Origin: Pararhodobacter sp.
GTDB taxonomy: Bacteria; Pseudomonadota; Alphaproteobacteria; Rhodobacterales; Rhodobacteraceae
Reading direction: 5' to 3'
Length of the DNA stretch: 64,000 bases
Assembly: GCA_020832545.1 (NCBI GenBank)
Contig: JAFIEK010000010.1
Coordinates: 1-64,000 of the forward strand
Both the position numbers and the translations under genes were made by a program. Of the stretch, positions 43,269-52,147 are shown one piece after another; position 1 is the first letter of the stretch, and each line of letters begins with the position of its first letter. Below the pieces are notes generated by a model. The model searched no databases. It saw only the letters and a list, made by a program, of their open reading frames with translations, and was not told the origin of the DNA.

Positions 43269-43538
43269 GGTCCATCCCTTTCCTGCGTTCCCGCTCAGAT
43301 AGCGCATGGACAGAGCGGGGAAAAGGGGGCGTTCGGTGCACGGGCGCAGGGAGGCCGTGCGAAAAGGCTACACCCACATCACAGACAGTTTTCCACAGAT
43401 ATTTTTCCTTTACAGGCTTTTGCTTTTCCCACACCATATCTAGTAAGGGTGGCACCATACAAACGCCGCACCTTGCCAATGCCTCTGCCTGTTGTGGGCA
43501 TGTTCCCGCAAACGGCTAGACCGGAGAAAGGCCAGGCC

Positions 43539-44042
43539 ATGCCCCTGTCCGTTGAACACTTCCTGACTGACGACATCCATCCGATCGATATTGTCGAAAC
43601 CCTGGCCGAACACCGCGCCTGGGAATTTGACCGCGTGGGCGATGATCAGATCGCCATGGCGGTTGAAGGCCAGTGGCGCAGCTACTCGCTGACGCTCGCA
43701 TGGTCCTCCATCGACGAGACCCTGCGCCTGATCTGCACCTTCGAGATGGAACCGCCTGAACAGCGCCTGCCCGAAATCTACGAGGTGATCAACGCCGCCA
43801 ATGATCTCAGCTGGGCCGGGGGCTTCACCTATTGGGGGGCGCAGCGGCTGATGGTCTGGCGCTATGGCCTGCTGCTGAGCGGCGAACAGGTCGCGGCGCC
43901 AGAGCAGATTGACCAGATGATCCGCACGGCGATTGCCAGTTGCGAACGCTTCTACCCGGCCTTTCAACTGGTGGCCTGGGCTGATCGCGCGCCGGATGAG
44001 GCGATCAAGCTGGCCATTGCACAGGGATACGGGCGCGCCTAA
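43539..44042 (+). CDS. YbjN domain-containing protein
   Basis: A 167-aa soluble protein with the YbjN/sensory fold (SYSLTLAWSSIDETLRLICTFEM; INAANDLSWAGGFTYW). YbjN proteins influence motility and stress responses in E. coli; the molecular role is unclear. A GGAGAAAGG stretch precedes the chosen ATG. The 270 bases between it and divergent ribB contain AT-rich DNA likely to hold both promoters. Followed after 26 bases by proC, a linkage usual in alphaproteobacteria. Confidence 0.82.
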   Translation: MPLSVEHFLTDDIHPIDIVETLAEHRAWEFDRVGDDQIAMAVEGQWRSYSLTLAWSSIDETLRLICTFEMEPPEQRLPEIYEVINAANDLSWAGGFTYWGAQRLMVWRYGLLLSGEQVAAPEQIDQMIRTAIASCERFYPAFQLVAWADRAPDEAIKLAIAQGYGRA

Positions 44043-44068
44043 TCTGCCCCCTCCAGAAGGGGGATATC

Positions 44069-44881
44069 ATGGATTTGTCGGAACTGAATGCCCGGGGACT
44101 AGTGTTGCTGGGCTGTGGCAAGATGGGTTTGGCGCTGCTGGAGGGCTGGCTGAAGGGCGCCGTGCAGCCGCAATCGGTGCACGTGATCGAGCCGCATCCG
44201 TCAGACTGGCTGCGCGGCACAGGTGTTCACCTGAATACCCCGCTGCCGTCTGATCCGGCGCTGGTCATGATTGCGGTCAAGCCGCAGATGATGGGCGATG
44301 CGCTGCCGCAACTGGCGGCCATGGGGGGCGGAGCCACGGTCTTTGTTTCCATCGCCGCCGGGATCGGGCTGGGTCGGCTGGCAGATGCCTTGGGCGCGAC
44401 CACCCCGGTTATCCGCGCGATGCCCAACACACCCGCCGCCGTGGGCCGGGGAATCACCGCGCTGATCGGCAATGCCCATGTCCCGCCTGCCGCCCTGTCG
44501 CTGGTGCAGGCGCTTCTGGCCGCCGTTGGTCAGACCGTTGTGTTGCAGGACGAAGGGCAGATGGACGCGGTGACTGCTGTTTCTGGCTCTGGCCCCGCCT
44601 ATGTGTTCCACCTGATCGAAACGCTGGCAGCCGCCGGGGTTGAACAGGGATTGCCACCTGAAATGGCACTGCAACTGGCGCGCGCCACGGTCGCGGGCGC
44701 GGGCGCGCTGGCCGAGCAGTCAGGCGAGGACCCGGCACAACTGCGTATCAACGTCACCAGCCCCGGCGGCACCACCGCCGCTGCGCTGGCGGTGCTGATG
44801 GATGCGGGCACCGGCTTTCCCGCCCTCCTGCCCCGCGCCGTGGCCGCTGCCGCCAATCGCTCGAAGGAGTTGGGCCAATGA
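44069..44881 (+). CDS. proC: Pyrroline-5-carboxylate reductase
   Basis: A 270-aa enzyme for the last step of proline synthesis. The Rossmann motif LLGCGKMGLALL, AVKPQMM, IRAMPNTPA and the substrate-binding AVSGSGPAYVF and SPGGTT segments are all present; length is standard. A GGGGG site precedes the ATG at 44069. Overlaps the CsaA-like gene by four bases. Confidence 0.95.
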   Translation: MDLSELNARGLVLLGCGKMGLALLEGWLKGAVQPQSVHVIEPHPSDWLRGTGVHLNTPLPSDPALVMIAVKPQMMGDALPQLAAMGGGATVFVSIAAGIGLGRLADALGATTPVIRAMPNTPAAVGRGITALIGNAHVPPAALSLVQALLAAVGQTVVLQDEGQMDAVTAVSGSGPAYVFHLIETLAAAGVEQGLPPEMALQLARATVAGAGALAEQSGEDPAQLRINVTSPGGTTAAALAVLMDAGTGFPALLPRAVAAAANRSKELGQ

Positions 44882-45213
44882 CCATCAGCTTTGACGATTT
44901 CCTCAAGGTCGATATCCGCGCAGGCACCGTGGTGCATGCCGAACCCTTCCCCGAGGCGCGCAAGCCCGCGTTCAAGCTGCGCATTGATTTCGGACCCGGG
45001 ATCGGTGAGAAGAAATCCTCAGCCCAGATCGCCGCGCTTTACACGCCTGAAGCGCTGGTGGGGCGGCAGGTTCTGGCGGTGGTCAATTTCCCGCCGCGCC
45101 AGATCGGGCCATTCATGTCCGAGGTGCTGGTGCTGGGGCTGAGCGATGACCAAGGCCATGTCGTTTTGTTGGCGCCCGAACGCGGCGTACCCGATGGCGC
45201 AAGGATGCATTGA
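44878..45213 (+). CDS. CsaA-like tRNA-binding (EMAP-domain) protein
   Basis: A 111-aa OB-fold protein (VDIRAGTVVHAEPFPEARKP; KKSSAQIAALYTPEALVGRQ; VNFPPRQIGPFMSEVLVLG) matching the CsaA branch, which has been described as an export chaperone in Bacillus. It is translationally coupled to proC and to the following dehydrogenase. Confidence 0.88.
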   Translation: MTISFDDFLKVDIRAGTVVHAEPFPEARKPAFKLRIDFGPGIGEKKSSAQIAALYTPEALVGRQVLAVVNFPPRQIGPFMSEVLVLGLSDDQGHVVLLAPERGVPDGARMH

Positions 45214-46169
45214 TGAAACTGCTGATTTCCCGCCCCCTGCCCGACGCCGTTCTGGCCCCCGCCCGCAAGGCGTTTGAGCTGACAGTGCGCGACAGCACCG
45301 CGCCGATGACCCGCACCGAGATGACCGAGGCGCTGAGCACGCAGGATATCATCCTGCCCACGCTGGGCGATGCCTTCAGTGCCGATATCTTCGCCGCCGT
45401 TCCCGCCCCGCGCGCCCGGCTGCTGGCCAATTTCGGCGTGGGCTACAACCATATCGACGTAGCCGCCGCCCGCGCGGCTGGTGTCACGGTCACCAACACC
45501 CCCGGCGCGGTCACCGACGCCACCGCCGATATCGCACTCACGCTGATGCTGATGAGCGCGCGCCGCGCGGGCGAGGGCGAACGGCTGGTGCGCGCGGGCC
45601 AATGGAAAGGCTGGCACCCCACGCAGATGCTGGGCCTGCACATGAGCGGCAAGGTGCTGGGCGTCGTGGGCATGGGCCGGATCGGGCAGGCAATTGCGAA
45701 ACGCGCGCATTTCGGCTTCAGCATGGAGGTGGTCTATCACACCCGCACCCCGCGCGCCCTGCCAGGACTGCCGCAGGCGCGCGCCCTGCCGGGGCTGCAT
45801 GAGGTCATGGAGGCCGCCGATATCGTGGTGATCGCGGCGCCCGCCAGCCCCGCAACTCGCCACATGATCGACGCCGCCGCCCTCGCCGCGATGCGCCCCC
45901 ATGCGCATCTGGTCAATATCGCGCGCGGTGATATCATTGACGAGGCAGCGCTGATCAAGGCGCTGGAGGCAGGCCGGATCGCGGGCGCAGGCCTCGATGT
46001 CTATGAACACGAGCCCGAGGTGCCAGCGGCCCTTCGGGCGCTGGACAACGTGGTTTTGCTGCCCCACCTTGGCACCGCCGCGCTGGAGGTCAGGGTAGAG
46101 ATGGGGCTCATGGCGCTCGACAACGCGCTGGCCCTGCGCGACGGCCGCCCCCTGCCCAACCCGGTCTGA
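45213..46169 (+). CDS. D-2-hydroxyacid dehydrogenase, glyoxylate-reductase type
   Basis: A 318-aa NAD(P)-dependent enzyme. GMGRIGQAIAKRA is the dinucleotide fold; catalytic residues lie in NIARGDIID (Arg), DVYEHEPEV (Glu) and LPHLGTAA (His). The PHLGTAA form is typical of GhrB/GyaR-like glyoxylate or hydroxypyruvate reductases. ATG at 45213 overlaps the upstream TGA, with AAGGA eight bases before. Confidence 0.88.
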   Translation: MKLLISRPLPDAVLAPARKAFELTVRDSTAPMTRTEMTEALSTQDIILPTLGDAFSADIFAAVPAPRARLLANFGVGYNHIDVAAARAAGVTVTNTPGAVTDATADIALTLMLMSARRAGEGERLVRAGQWKGWHPTQMLGLHMSGKVLGVVGMGRIGQAIAKRAHFGFSMEVVYHTRTPRALPGLPQARALPGLHEVMEAADIVVIAAPASPATRHMIDAAALAAMRPHAHLVNIARGDIIDEAALIKALEAGRIAGAGLDVYEHEPEVPAALRALDNVVLLPHLGTAALEVRVEMGLMALDNALALRDGRPLPNPV

Positions 46170-46188
46170 AGGGCGCGCCCCGCCCCCC

Positions 46189-46251
46189 TTCATCTACTTG
46201 AAAATATCCTCGGGGGAGCCGCGCAGCGGCATGGGGGGCAGACAGCCCCCC
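46189..46251 (+). repeat. Dispersed gene-end repeat, copy C
   Basis: TTCATCTACTTGAAAATATC, then CTCGGGGGAG, then a G6C/GC6 hairpin (46233-46239 with 46245-46251). It fills the gap between the convergent dehydrogenase and aldo/keto reductase genes and may terminate both. Confidence 0.65.
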
Positions 46252-46260
46252 TGCCCGGCC

Positions 46261-47310
46261 TCAATACGGCATCGGCTTGGCTTTGTGCATCGCGTCGATG
46301 GCCTGCAACAACTCTGGCGGCAGGGTCAGATCGGCGGCGGGCAATTCGCGTTTCAGCTGCTCGGTGGTGGTGGCACCGATGATCGGAATGTTGGGGAATG
46401 GCCGGCTCCGGCACCAGGCGATGGCCATCTGAACCGGGTCCAGATCCCAGTCGCGCGCGAGGCCCAGATATCCCGCCACCGCCTCGAAGACACGCGGGCT
46501 GATGCGCCCGCCCAGATCAGCCCGGCCGGCGCGGCGCGAGCCCTCGGGGATCACGTCACCTGCATATTTCCCAGTCAACAGCCCTGCGGCCAGTGGCGAA
46601 AAAGCCAGTAGCGGCACGTTCTCCAACGCGCTGAGTTCGGCCAGATCGGTGTCGAACTGTCGGCAGAGCAACGAATACTCATTCTGTATCGTGGCCGGGC
46701 GTGGCAGGCCATGCGCTTCGGCCAGGGCAATCCAGTTTGCCATGCCCCAGGCGGTTTCATTGGACAGGGCGAAATGGCGGATCTTGCCCTCGGCGATCAG
46801 GCGGTCAACCTCGGTCAACACATCCAGCATATTGGCACGGATCGCCACGCGCGCATCTGCGGCGGGTGGCGCATAGGTCCAGTTCTGACGGAAATGATAT
46901 GAGCCGCGGTTGGGCCAGTGCAGTTGATAGAGGTCAATCACATCGGTCCTCAGCCGCGCAAGCGACCCGTCCACCGCCGCACGCAGCCGCGCCGGACCGA
47001 TCTCAGGCGAGCCGCCGTCGATTGCCGCGCTGCCTGCGCCGGTAACCTTGGTGGCAATCACCACCCTCTCGCGCCCGCCGCGCGCCGCCAGCCATGCGCC
47101 GATCACGGCCTCGGTGCCGCCCGTCGTCTCAGCGCTGACCGGGTTGGCCGGGTACATTTCAGCCGTATCAAGGAAATTCACCCCGTGATCGAGTGCCATA
47201 TCAAGTTGGCGATGCGCGTCTGTCTGGGGGGTCTGGCTGCCCCAGGTCATGGTGCCAAGGCAAAGGTTTGAGACGCTCAGGCTGGTGGTTCCGAGGGGTA
47301 TATGTGTCAT
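46261..47310 (-). CDS. Aldo/keto reductase, Tas-like
   Basis: A 349-aa NADPH-dependent reductase. The catalytic tetrad is visible: Asp (FLDTAEMYP), Tyr in that segment, Lys (ATKV) and His (YQLHWP). The Tas-type NWTYAPP region and GATTTEQLKREL cofactor motif are present. CGGAGA precedes the ATG at 47310; an earlier in-frame start lacks homology. Substrate unknown. Confidence 0.88.
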   Translation of the reverse strand: MTHIPLGTTSLSVSNLCLGTMTWGSQTPQTDAHRQLDMALDHGVNFLDTAEMYPANPVSAETTGGTEAVIGAWLAARGGRERVVIATKVTGAGSAAIDGGSPEIGPARLRAAVDGSLARLRTDVIDLYQLHWPNRGSYHFRQNWTYAPPAADARVAIRANMLDVLTEVDRLIAEGKIRHFALSNETAWGMANWIALAEAHGLPRPATIQNEYSLLCRQFDTDLAELSALENVPLLAFSPLAAGLLTGKYAGDVIPEGSRRAGRADLGGRISPRVFEAVAGYLGLARDWDLDPVQMAIAWCRSRPFPNIPIIGATTTEQLKRELPAADLTLPPELLQAIDAMHKAKPMPY

Positions 47311-47382
47311 GGTTCTCCGCTTTTTTCGGGAGAGTAGCGGGAATGGGGGGAAAGGCAAGGGTTGAGGGATTGAGAACATAAA

Positions 47383-48117
47383 ATGAACATGCTACAAGAT
47401 GACATGCTTGATCAACACGATGCTCCGCCCCCCCTTCAGCAGGCGACAGCGCTTCTGGCGCGGCTGGAACAGCCCGCACACGCGCCGCCCGCGCCCCTGT
47501 GCCCTGCCCCGCCGCTCGCCTTCGCCCGTGGGCGGGTGCATGAACTGACCGGCCCCGCACGGCGCACGCTCGCAGCACTTCTGGCGGGCGCGGCCCAGAC
47601 CGAGGGGCCGGTGATGTGGCTGCGCGCTGCCTGGCGGAATGAGCGCCTTTGCCCACAGGGGGTGCGGGGCCTGGCGGATCCGGGCGCGCTGATCACACTC
47701 GCCTGCCCGCGTGCAGGCGATATTTTATGGTGCATGGAAGAGGCGCTGCGCGCCGGTTGCGTGGCGCTGGTCATCGCTGAATTCACCACCCCGCCAGACC
47801 TGCGCCAGGTGCGGCGGCTGCATCTGGCCGCCGCTGAAGGGGTGGCGCGTAACCGTGAACAGGGGCAACAGGCACTGGCGCCGCTGGGCCTGCTGCTGGC
47901 TGATGACAGCGCCGATTACCGGCTGGCCGGGGTGGAAAGCCGCTGGGCCCTGCACCCGCTGCCCCACCCGGAACCCGCTACAAAGGCCCAGCCTGACCTC
48001 GGGCCCGGCCTCTGGCGTCTGGAACGGCTGCACAGCCGCGCCCTGCCTCCGGCCCAATGGCCCCTGTCGCTTGGCGAGGGTGGCCCCCGGATCAACCCCG
48101 GAAGCGGCGCCTTGTAA
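47383..48117 (+). CDS. ImuA-like protein without a Walker A motif
   Basis: A 244-aa protein resembling alphaproteobacterial ImuA/RecA-like accessory proteins (FARGRVHELTGPARRTLAAL; ARAG-type GDILWCMEEALRAGCVALVIAEF). The nucleotide-binding P-loop is absent (TGPARRTL in its place). In mutasome cassettes imuA precedes imuB and dnaE2, but here alr follows, so it is an orphan or the family assignment is too generous. Confidence 0.55.
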   Translation: MNMLQDDMLDQHDAPPPLQQATALLARLEQPAHAPPAPLCPAPPLAFARGRVHELTGPARRTLAALLAGAAQTEGPVMWLRAAWRNERLCPQGVRGLADPGALITLACPRAGDILWCMEEALRAGCVALVIAEFTTPPDLRQVRRLHLAAAEGVARNREQGQQALAPLGLLLADDSADYRLAGVESRWALHPLPHPEPATKAQPDLGPGLWRLERLHSRALPPAQWPLSLGEGGPRINPGSGAL

Positions 48118-48139
48118 GGAAACGACGCAGCCCGTGGCG

Positions 48140-48229
48140 TCAGATCATCGCCCAATCCGCAAAGCGCCCCTGACGGCGGGGCAGTGCAGGCTGCGGCGGG
48201 GGTGTCTTGTCATCTTTTTTCATCGGCAT
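48140..48229 (-). CDS. Candidate 29-residue small protein
   Basis: A small ORF on the minus strand with an ideal GGAGGA site seven bases before its ATG. The peptide is basic and Pro-rich ([19 protein letters not shown]) and ends GRFADWAMI. It lies in the 288-base gap between the ImuA-like gene and alr. Conservation in relatives would be decisive; none can be tested here. Confidence 0.45.
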   Translation of the reverse strand: MPMKKDDKTPPPQPALPRRQGRFADWAMI

Positions 48230-48405
48230 CGCACATTCCTCCAGTCACTGATAACTCCCGATATCGGGGCAATACCTGCCCGATCTCTGAACAATGCCCA
48301 TCCAATACGGCCAATTTACGTCGATTTGTTGCCAATCCGCAGCACCCGGAAACGCCTGCGCATTCACGCTTGACTTGCCTTGCCGGCAATGGCCAAAGGC
48401 TGACC

Positions 48406-49452
48406 ATGGGAACCGCACGCCTGACCATCGACCTCAATGCCATCGCCGCCAACTGGCAGCGCCTCGACCGGCTCTCGCGCTGCGAAACCGGGGCGACCGT
48501 CAAGGCTGACTGCTACGGATTGGGCGCCGCCCAGGTGGCGCGCAAACTGGCGCAGACCGGCGCGCGGGCATTCTTTGTAGCGCTGGCTGAAGAGGGCGCG
48601 GCGATCCGTCAGGCACTGGGCAACGGGCCGGACATCTATGTCTATTCCGGGCATATGCCGAATGATGCCCAGACCATCCGCAACCTTGGCCTGATCCCGT
48701 TGATCAACTCGGCCGAACAGCTGGCGCGGCATCTGGAATCACTGCCCGGCCATCCCTTTGGCATCCAGCTTGACAGCGGCATGAACCGGCTGGGGATGGA
48801 GCCGCGCGAATGGGCAGCGGTGCGCGAGATTGCGTTGCAGGCCGGGCCACGGCTGATCATGTCGCATCTGGCCAGCGCTGACGAGCCTGACCACTTGATG
48901 AACACCCAGCAGGCTGACGAATTCCGCGCCATGACCGAGGGTTGCGCGGCCCCGCGTTCACTGGCGGCGACTGGCGGCCTTCTGCTGGGGCAGGCATTTC
49001 ATTTTGATCTTACGCGCCCCGGCATCGGCCTGTATGGCGGCGCGCCCTTCCAGGATGCCTATCCGGTGGTGCAACTGGCGCTGCCCGTCATCCAGACCCG
49101 CGAGGTGGAGCCGGGCGAAGCCGTCGGCTACAACGGCACCTGGATTGCCGGGCGGCCCACGCGGCTGGCCACGGTCGCCGCAGGCTATGCCGATGGCATC
49201 CTGCGCTCTCTGTCAAACCGCGCAACGCTCTGGGCGGGCGACGCGCCCTGCCCGGTGGTGGGCCGAGTGTCTATGGACCTGCTCACCGTTGATGTGACGC
49301 ATCTGGCCGAGGTGCCGGAGACTCTGGAGCTGTTGGGCGCGCATCAGGGTGTCGATGATCTGGCGCGCAATGCCGGGACCATCGGCTATGAAATTCTCAC
49401 CAGCCTCGGCCACCGGTATCGGCGCCGCTATGAGGGGGGCGTCGGCCAGTGA
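48406..49452 (+). CDS. alr: Alanine racemase
   Basis: A 348-aa PLP enzyme that makes D-alanine for peptidoglycan. Lys33 ([10 protein letters not shown]) holds PLP; the second catalytic Tyr is in [19 protein letters not shown] and [12 protein letters not shown] are family motifs. The ATG at 48406 gives a standard N-terminus. Its stop overlaps the GTG of the Mla permease, an unusual pairing of a wall-precursor enzyme with lipid transport. Confidence 0.92.
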   Translation: MGTARLTIDLNAIAANWQRLDRLSRCETGATVKADCYGLGAAQVARKLAQTGARAFFVALAEEGAAIRQALGNGPDIYVYSGHMPNDAQTIRNLGLIPLINSAEQLARHLESLPGHPFGIQLDSGMNRLGMEPREWAAVREIALQAGPRLIMSHLASADEPDHLMNTQQADEFRAMTEGCAAPRSLAATGGLLLGQAFHFDLTRPGIGLYGGAPFQDAYPVVQLALPVIQTREVEPGEAVGYNGTWIAGRPTRLATVAAGYADGILRSLSNRATLWAGDAPCPVVGRVSMDLLTVDVTHLAEVPETLELLGAHQGVDDLARNAGTIGYEILTSLGHRYRRRYEGGVGQ

Positions 49453-50237
49453 TCGGCATGGCGCTCAACCTGCTGGGCGCGACCGGGCGCATGGCCTCGG
49501 GGCTGATGGGCGGGATCGGGCGGTTTCTGGCTTTCGCCGCCGTGACCATCTCGCATCTGTTCCGTCCGCCGTGGTATGGCCGCGAATTCGCGCTGCAACT
49601 GGTGCAGATCGGTTGGCTGTCTCTGCCGGTGGTGGGGTTGACTGCGCTGTTCACTGGGGGCGCGCTGGCGTTGCAGATCTATGCCGGAAGCGCACGCTTT
49701 TCCGCAGAATTCGCCGTGCCCTCGATCACCGCGATCGGCATGGTGCGCGAGTTGGGGCCGGTGCTGGGCGGGTTGATGGTGGCGGCGCGCGTGGCCTCCA
49801 GCATTGCCGCCGAGATCGGCACGATGAAAGTGTCCGAGCAGATCGACGCGCTGCGCACACTGGCAACCGAGCCCATGAAATACCTGACCCTGCCGCGCGT
49901 TCTGGCCGCGACGCTGGCGATGCCGGTGCTGGTGGCGGTGGGCGATGCCATCGGCATTCTGGGCGGCTATGCCGTGGGGGTGACCCGGCTGGGGTTTGAC
50001 GGGCCGACCTATCTGCGCAACACCGTCGAGTTTCTGGAGTTCTGGGACATCGCCTCAGGCCTGGTAAAGGGCGCGGTGTTTGGCTTTCTGGTGGCGCTTT
50101 CGGGCTGCTACTTCGGCATGCACAGCGGGCGCGGCGCGCAGGGCGTGGGCGAGGCGACGAAATCGGCGGTCGTGGTGGCCTCGGTGCTTATCCTGTCGGC
50201 CAATTATATGCTGACGGAGGTGTTTTTCTCGGCATGA
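49449..50237 (+). CDS. mlaE: MlaE family lipid-transport permease
   Basis: A 262-aa ABC permease of the phospholipid/retrograde transport family: [15 protein letters not shown], the MlaE signature [16 protein letters not shown]...[15 protein letters not shown], and five membrane segments. The GTG start overlaps the alr stop (GTGA). It pairs with the next ATPase. No MlaD (MCE) or MlaC gene follows in the window, so the substrate-binding parts are elsewhere. Confidence 0.9.
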   Translation: MIGMALNLLGATGRMASGLMGGIGRFLAFAAVTISHLFRPPWYGREFALQLVQIGWLSLPVVGLTALFTGGALALQIYAGSARFSAEFAVPSITAIGMVRELGPVLGGLMVAARVASSIAAEIGTMKVSEQIDALRTLATEPMKYLTLPRVLAATLAMPVLVAVGDAIGILGGYAVGVTRLGFDGPTYLRNTVEFLEFWDIASGLVKGAVFGFLVALSGCYFGMHSGRGAQGVGEATKSAVVVASVLILSANYMLTEVFFSA

Positions 50238-50974
50238 TCCGCATCACCGATCTGAAAAAGGCCTTTGGCCGCAAGGTGGTGCTGGATGGCATCAGCTTTG
50301 GGCTGGACCGGGGCGAGAGCCTGGTGGTGATCGGTGGCTCAGGCACCGGTAAATCGGTGTTGCTGAAATGCCTGCTGGGGCTGGAAGACGCCGATAGCGG
50401 CACGATCACGATCGCGGGGCTGAACCGCCCGCGCCCGCATGAACTGGCCGCTCAGGTCGGCATGCTGTTTCAAGGCGGTGCGTTGTTTGATTCGCTGCCC
50501 GTCTGGCAGAACGTGGCTTTTCGCCTGTTGCGCGGCCCGGCGCGGCTGGACAAGGCGCAGGCCCGCGCGCTGGCCACCGAAAAGCTGGCGCGCGTGGGCT
50601 TGGGGGCGGAAGTGGGCGATCTGTTCCCCGCCGAGCTTTCGGGCGGGATGCAAAAGCGCGTGGGTCTGGCGCGGGCGATTGCGGGCGATCCGCCGGTTTT
50701 GTTCTTTGACGAGCCCACGGCGGGGCTGGACCCGATCATGGCAGCGGTGATCAACGCGCTGATCCGCGAGATCGTTTCCGAAATGGGGGCGACAGCGATC
50801 ACCATTACACATGACATGCGTACATTGCGCGATGTGGCGGACCGCGTGGCCATGCTGCACGAGGGGCGCTTTTACTGGCAGGGCACGGCGGACGAGGCGC
50901 TGAGCACCGATGACCCGGTGTTGCAGCAATTCACCCAGGGGCGCACCACCGGGCCAATCCCCACGCTGCGCTGA
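50234..50974 (+). CDS. mlaF: MlaF family ABC ATPase
   Basis: A 246-aa ATPase. Walker A GGSGTGKS, signature LSGGMQKRVG (the GGMQKR form is typical of MlaF), Walker B FFDEPTAGLDP and switch His in ITHDM are intact. Overlaps the permease by four bases. Together they form the membrane motor of a glycerophospholipid transporter that maintains outer-membrane asymmetry. Confidence 0.92.
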   Translation: MIRITDLKKAFGRKVVLDGISFGLDRGESLVVIGGSGTGKSVLLKCLLGLEDADSGTITIAGLNRPRPHELAAQVGMLFQGGALFDSLPVWQNVAFRLLRGPARLDKAQARALATEKLARVGLGAEVGDLFPAELSGGMQKRVGLARAIAGDPPVLFFDEPTAGLDPIMAAVINALIREIVSEMGATAITITHDMRTLRDVADRVAMLHEGRFYWQGTADEALSTDDPVLQQFTQGRTTGPIPTLR

Positions 50975-51006
50975 CACGCCAGAGTGCGACACGGGCTGCA
51001 GGCGGA

Positions 51007-52074
51007 TCACGAGACATCGATCGCCCCCTCGTCACCCTCTTGCGACCAGCCGAGCCCGGCCGGCGCCTCGGAAACCACTGCCGGGGCCGCCCCGCCATCT
51101 GCATCTGTCGCCGTCTCATGCCGGGCGATATAGGGCGGATCAATGTCTTTGCCGTCAGGCATGACCATCAGCCGCAGCGCGCGCATTCCCCGGTATTGCC
51201 CCAGCCGCCCCAGCGCCATCGCCTTGTGATCGAGCGTTTCCAGCTGCACCTCTTCAAGCTGCGAAAGCGGCAGGGTCAGGCGGCTGTCCACCCCCAGCGC
51301 CAACACCTCAGCCAGCGGCAGACGCACCCGGCCCAGAACAGCGTTCATTTGCGTCGGCGCGCCCATTACCGATGCTTCCAGCGCCTGCTCCCAAGCCTCA
51401 TCATGCACCGGGCCGACATCAAGGCCCATGTCAAAGTCGGCGAATGCGAGCAGTTCGGGAACCGGCGCGGGCAAGGCGATGATCACCTGCCCCTGCCGCG
51501 TGCCGCCTTCGGCCAACAGCTCGACCTCAAGCACTGTCAGGGCAAAGGGCACGTCTTCCAGCATCACATCCAGCAGCCGCAAATCGTCTGCCAGCCGTCC
51601 CATGCGGAAACCGGCGGAATAAGGCTCTGCGGGATCAGGGTTGGCGTCCACCTCGGCCAGAAGGGCATCCACCAGTTCGCCCATCAGCGCCGCGTCAGTC
51701 AATGTGGCGCGGCGCAGCGCCGGGCCCCTGGTGGTCACCGCGCCAATCGTCATCGCCTCGATCACCGAGGAAAAGACCACCGGATCAAAGATGACCAGCC
51801 CCGGCGGCCCCTCAGATGCGCGCAACAGGGCCGTGAATCCCTCACCCTCGGGCAGGTCCACCAGTTCGGCCAGGGTGACACTGCGGCTGGCGCGCAGCGT
51901 CGCCAACGCCACCATATCCGCCACGCGGCTGGCCGCCCGGATGAACGCACGCGGCAGGACCCTGCTGCCCACATCCTCGTCCGGCGGGGGGGCGGAAATC
52001 TCGAACATCGGCATATCTTCTGCCTTCGGCACGAGTTTGCGCCTGAGAACTGAGTCGGTATGTCCTTCGAGCAT
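51007..52074 (-). CDS. FliM/FliN-like flagellar switch protein, orphan
   Basis: A 355-aa protein whose C-terminal ~80 residues (MNAVLGRVRLPLAEVLALGVDSRLTLP) form a SpoA/FliN-type domain, preceded by a FliM-like middle region (RAFIRAASRVADMVALAT). The N-terminal CheY-binding motif of FliM is not seen. No other flagellar or secretion gene lies nearby; it is convergent with mlaF. It may be the FliM of a dispersed flagellar system or a divergent paralogue. Confidence 0.7.
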   Translation of the reverse strand: MLEGHTDSVLRRKLVPKAEDMPMFEISAPPPDEDVGSRVLPRAFIRAASRVADMVALATLRASRSVTLAELVDLPEGEGFTALLRASEGPPGLVIFDPVVFSSVIEAMTIGAVTTRGPALRRATLTDAALMGELVDALLAEVDANPDPAEPYSAGFRMGRLADDLRLLDVMLEDVPFALTVLEVELLAEGGTRQGQVIIALPAPVPELLAFADFDMGLDVGPVHDEAWEQALEASVMGAPTQMNAVLGRVRLPLAEVLALGVDSRLTLPLSQLEEVQLETLDHKAMALGRLGQYRGMRALRLMVMPDGKDIDPPYIARHETATDADGGAAPAVVSEAPAGLGWSQEGDEGAIDVS

Positions 52075-52147
52075 TGCCTGTCGATCCTGCCTACAGTCGG
52101 CACTCTCGCAGGCGAAGATTAAGAAACCCTTGACCGGGGCCCGACTA

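Noticed and set aside
43389-43397. TTTTCCACA, a match to the DnaA-box pattern between ribB and YbjN
   Set aside because: A single box without neighbours, an AT-rich unwinding element or origin genes; chance is enough.
43269-43538. FMN riboswitch upstream of ribB
   Set aside because: The conserved RFN-element segments were not found in the leader.
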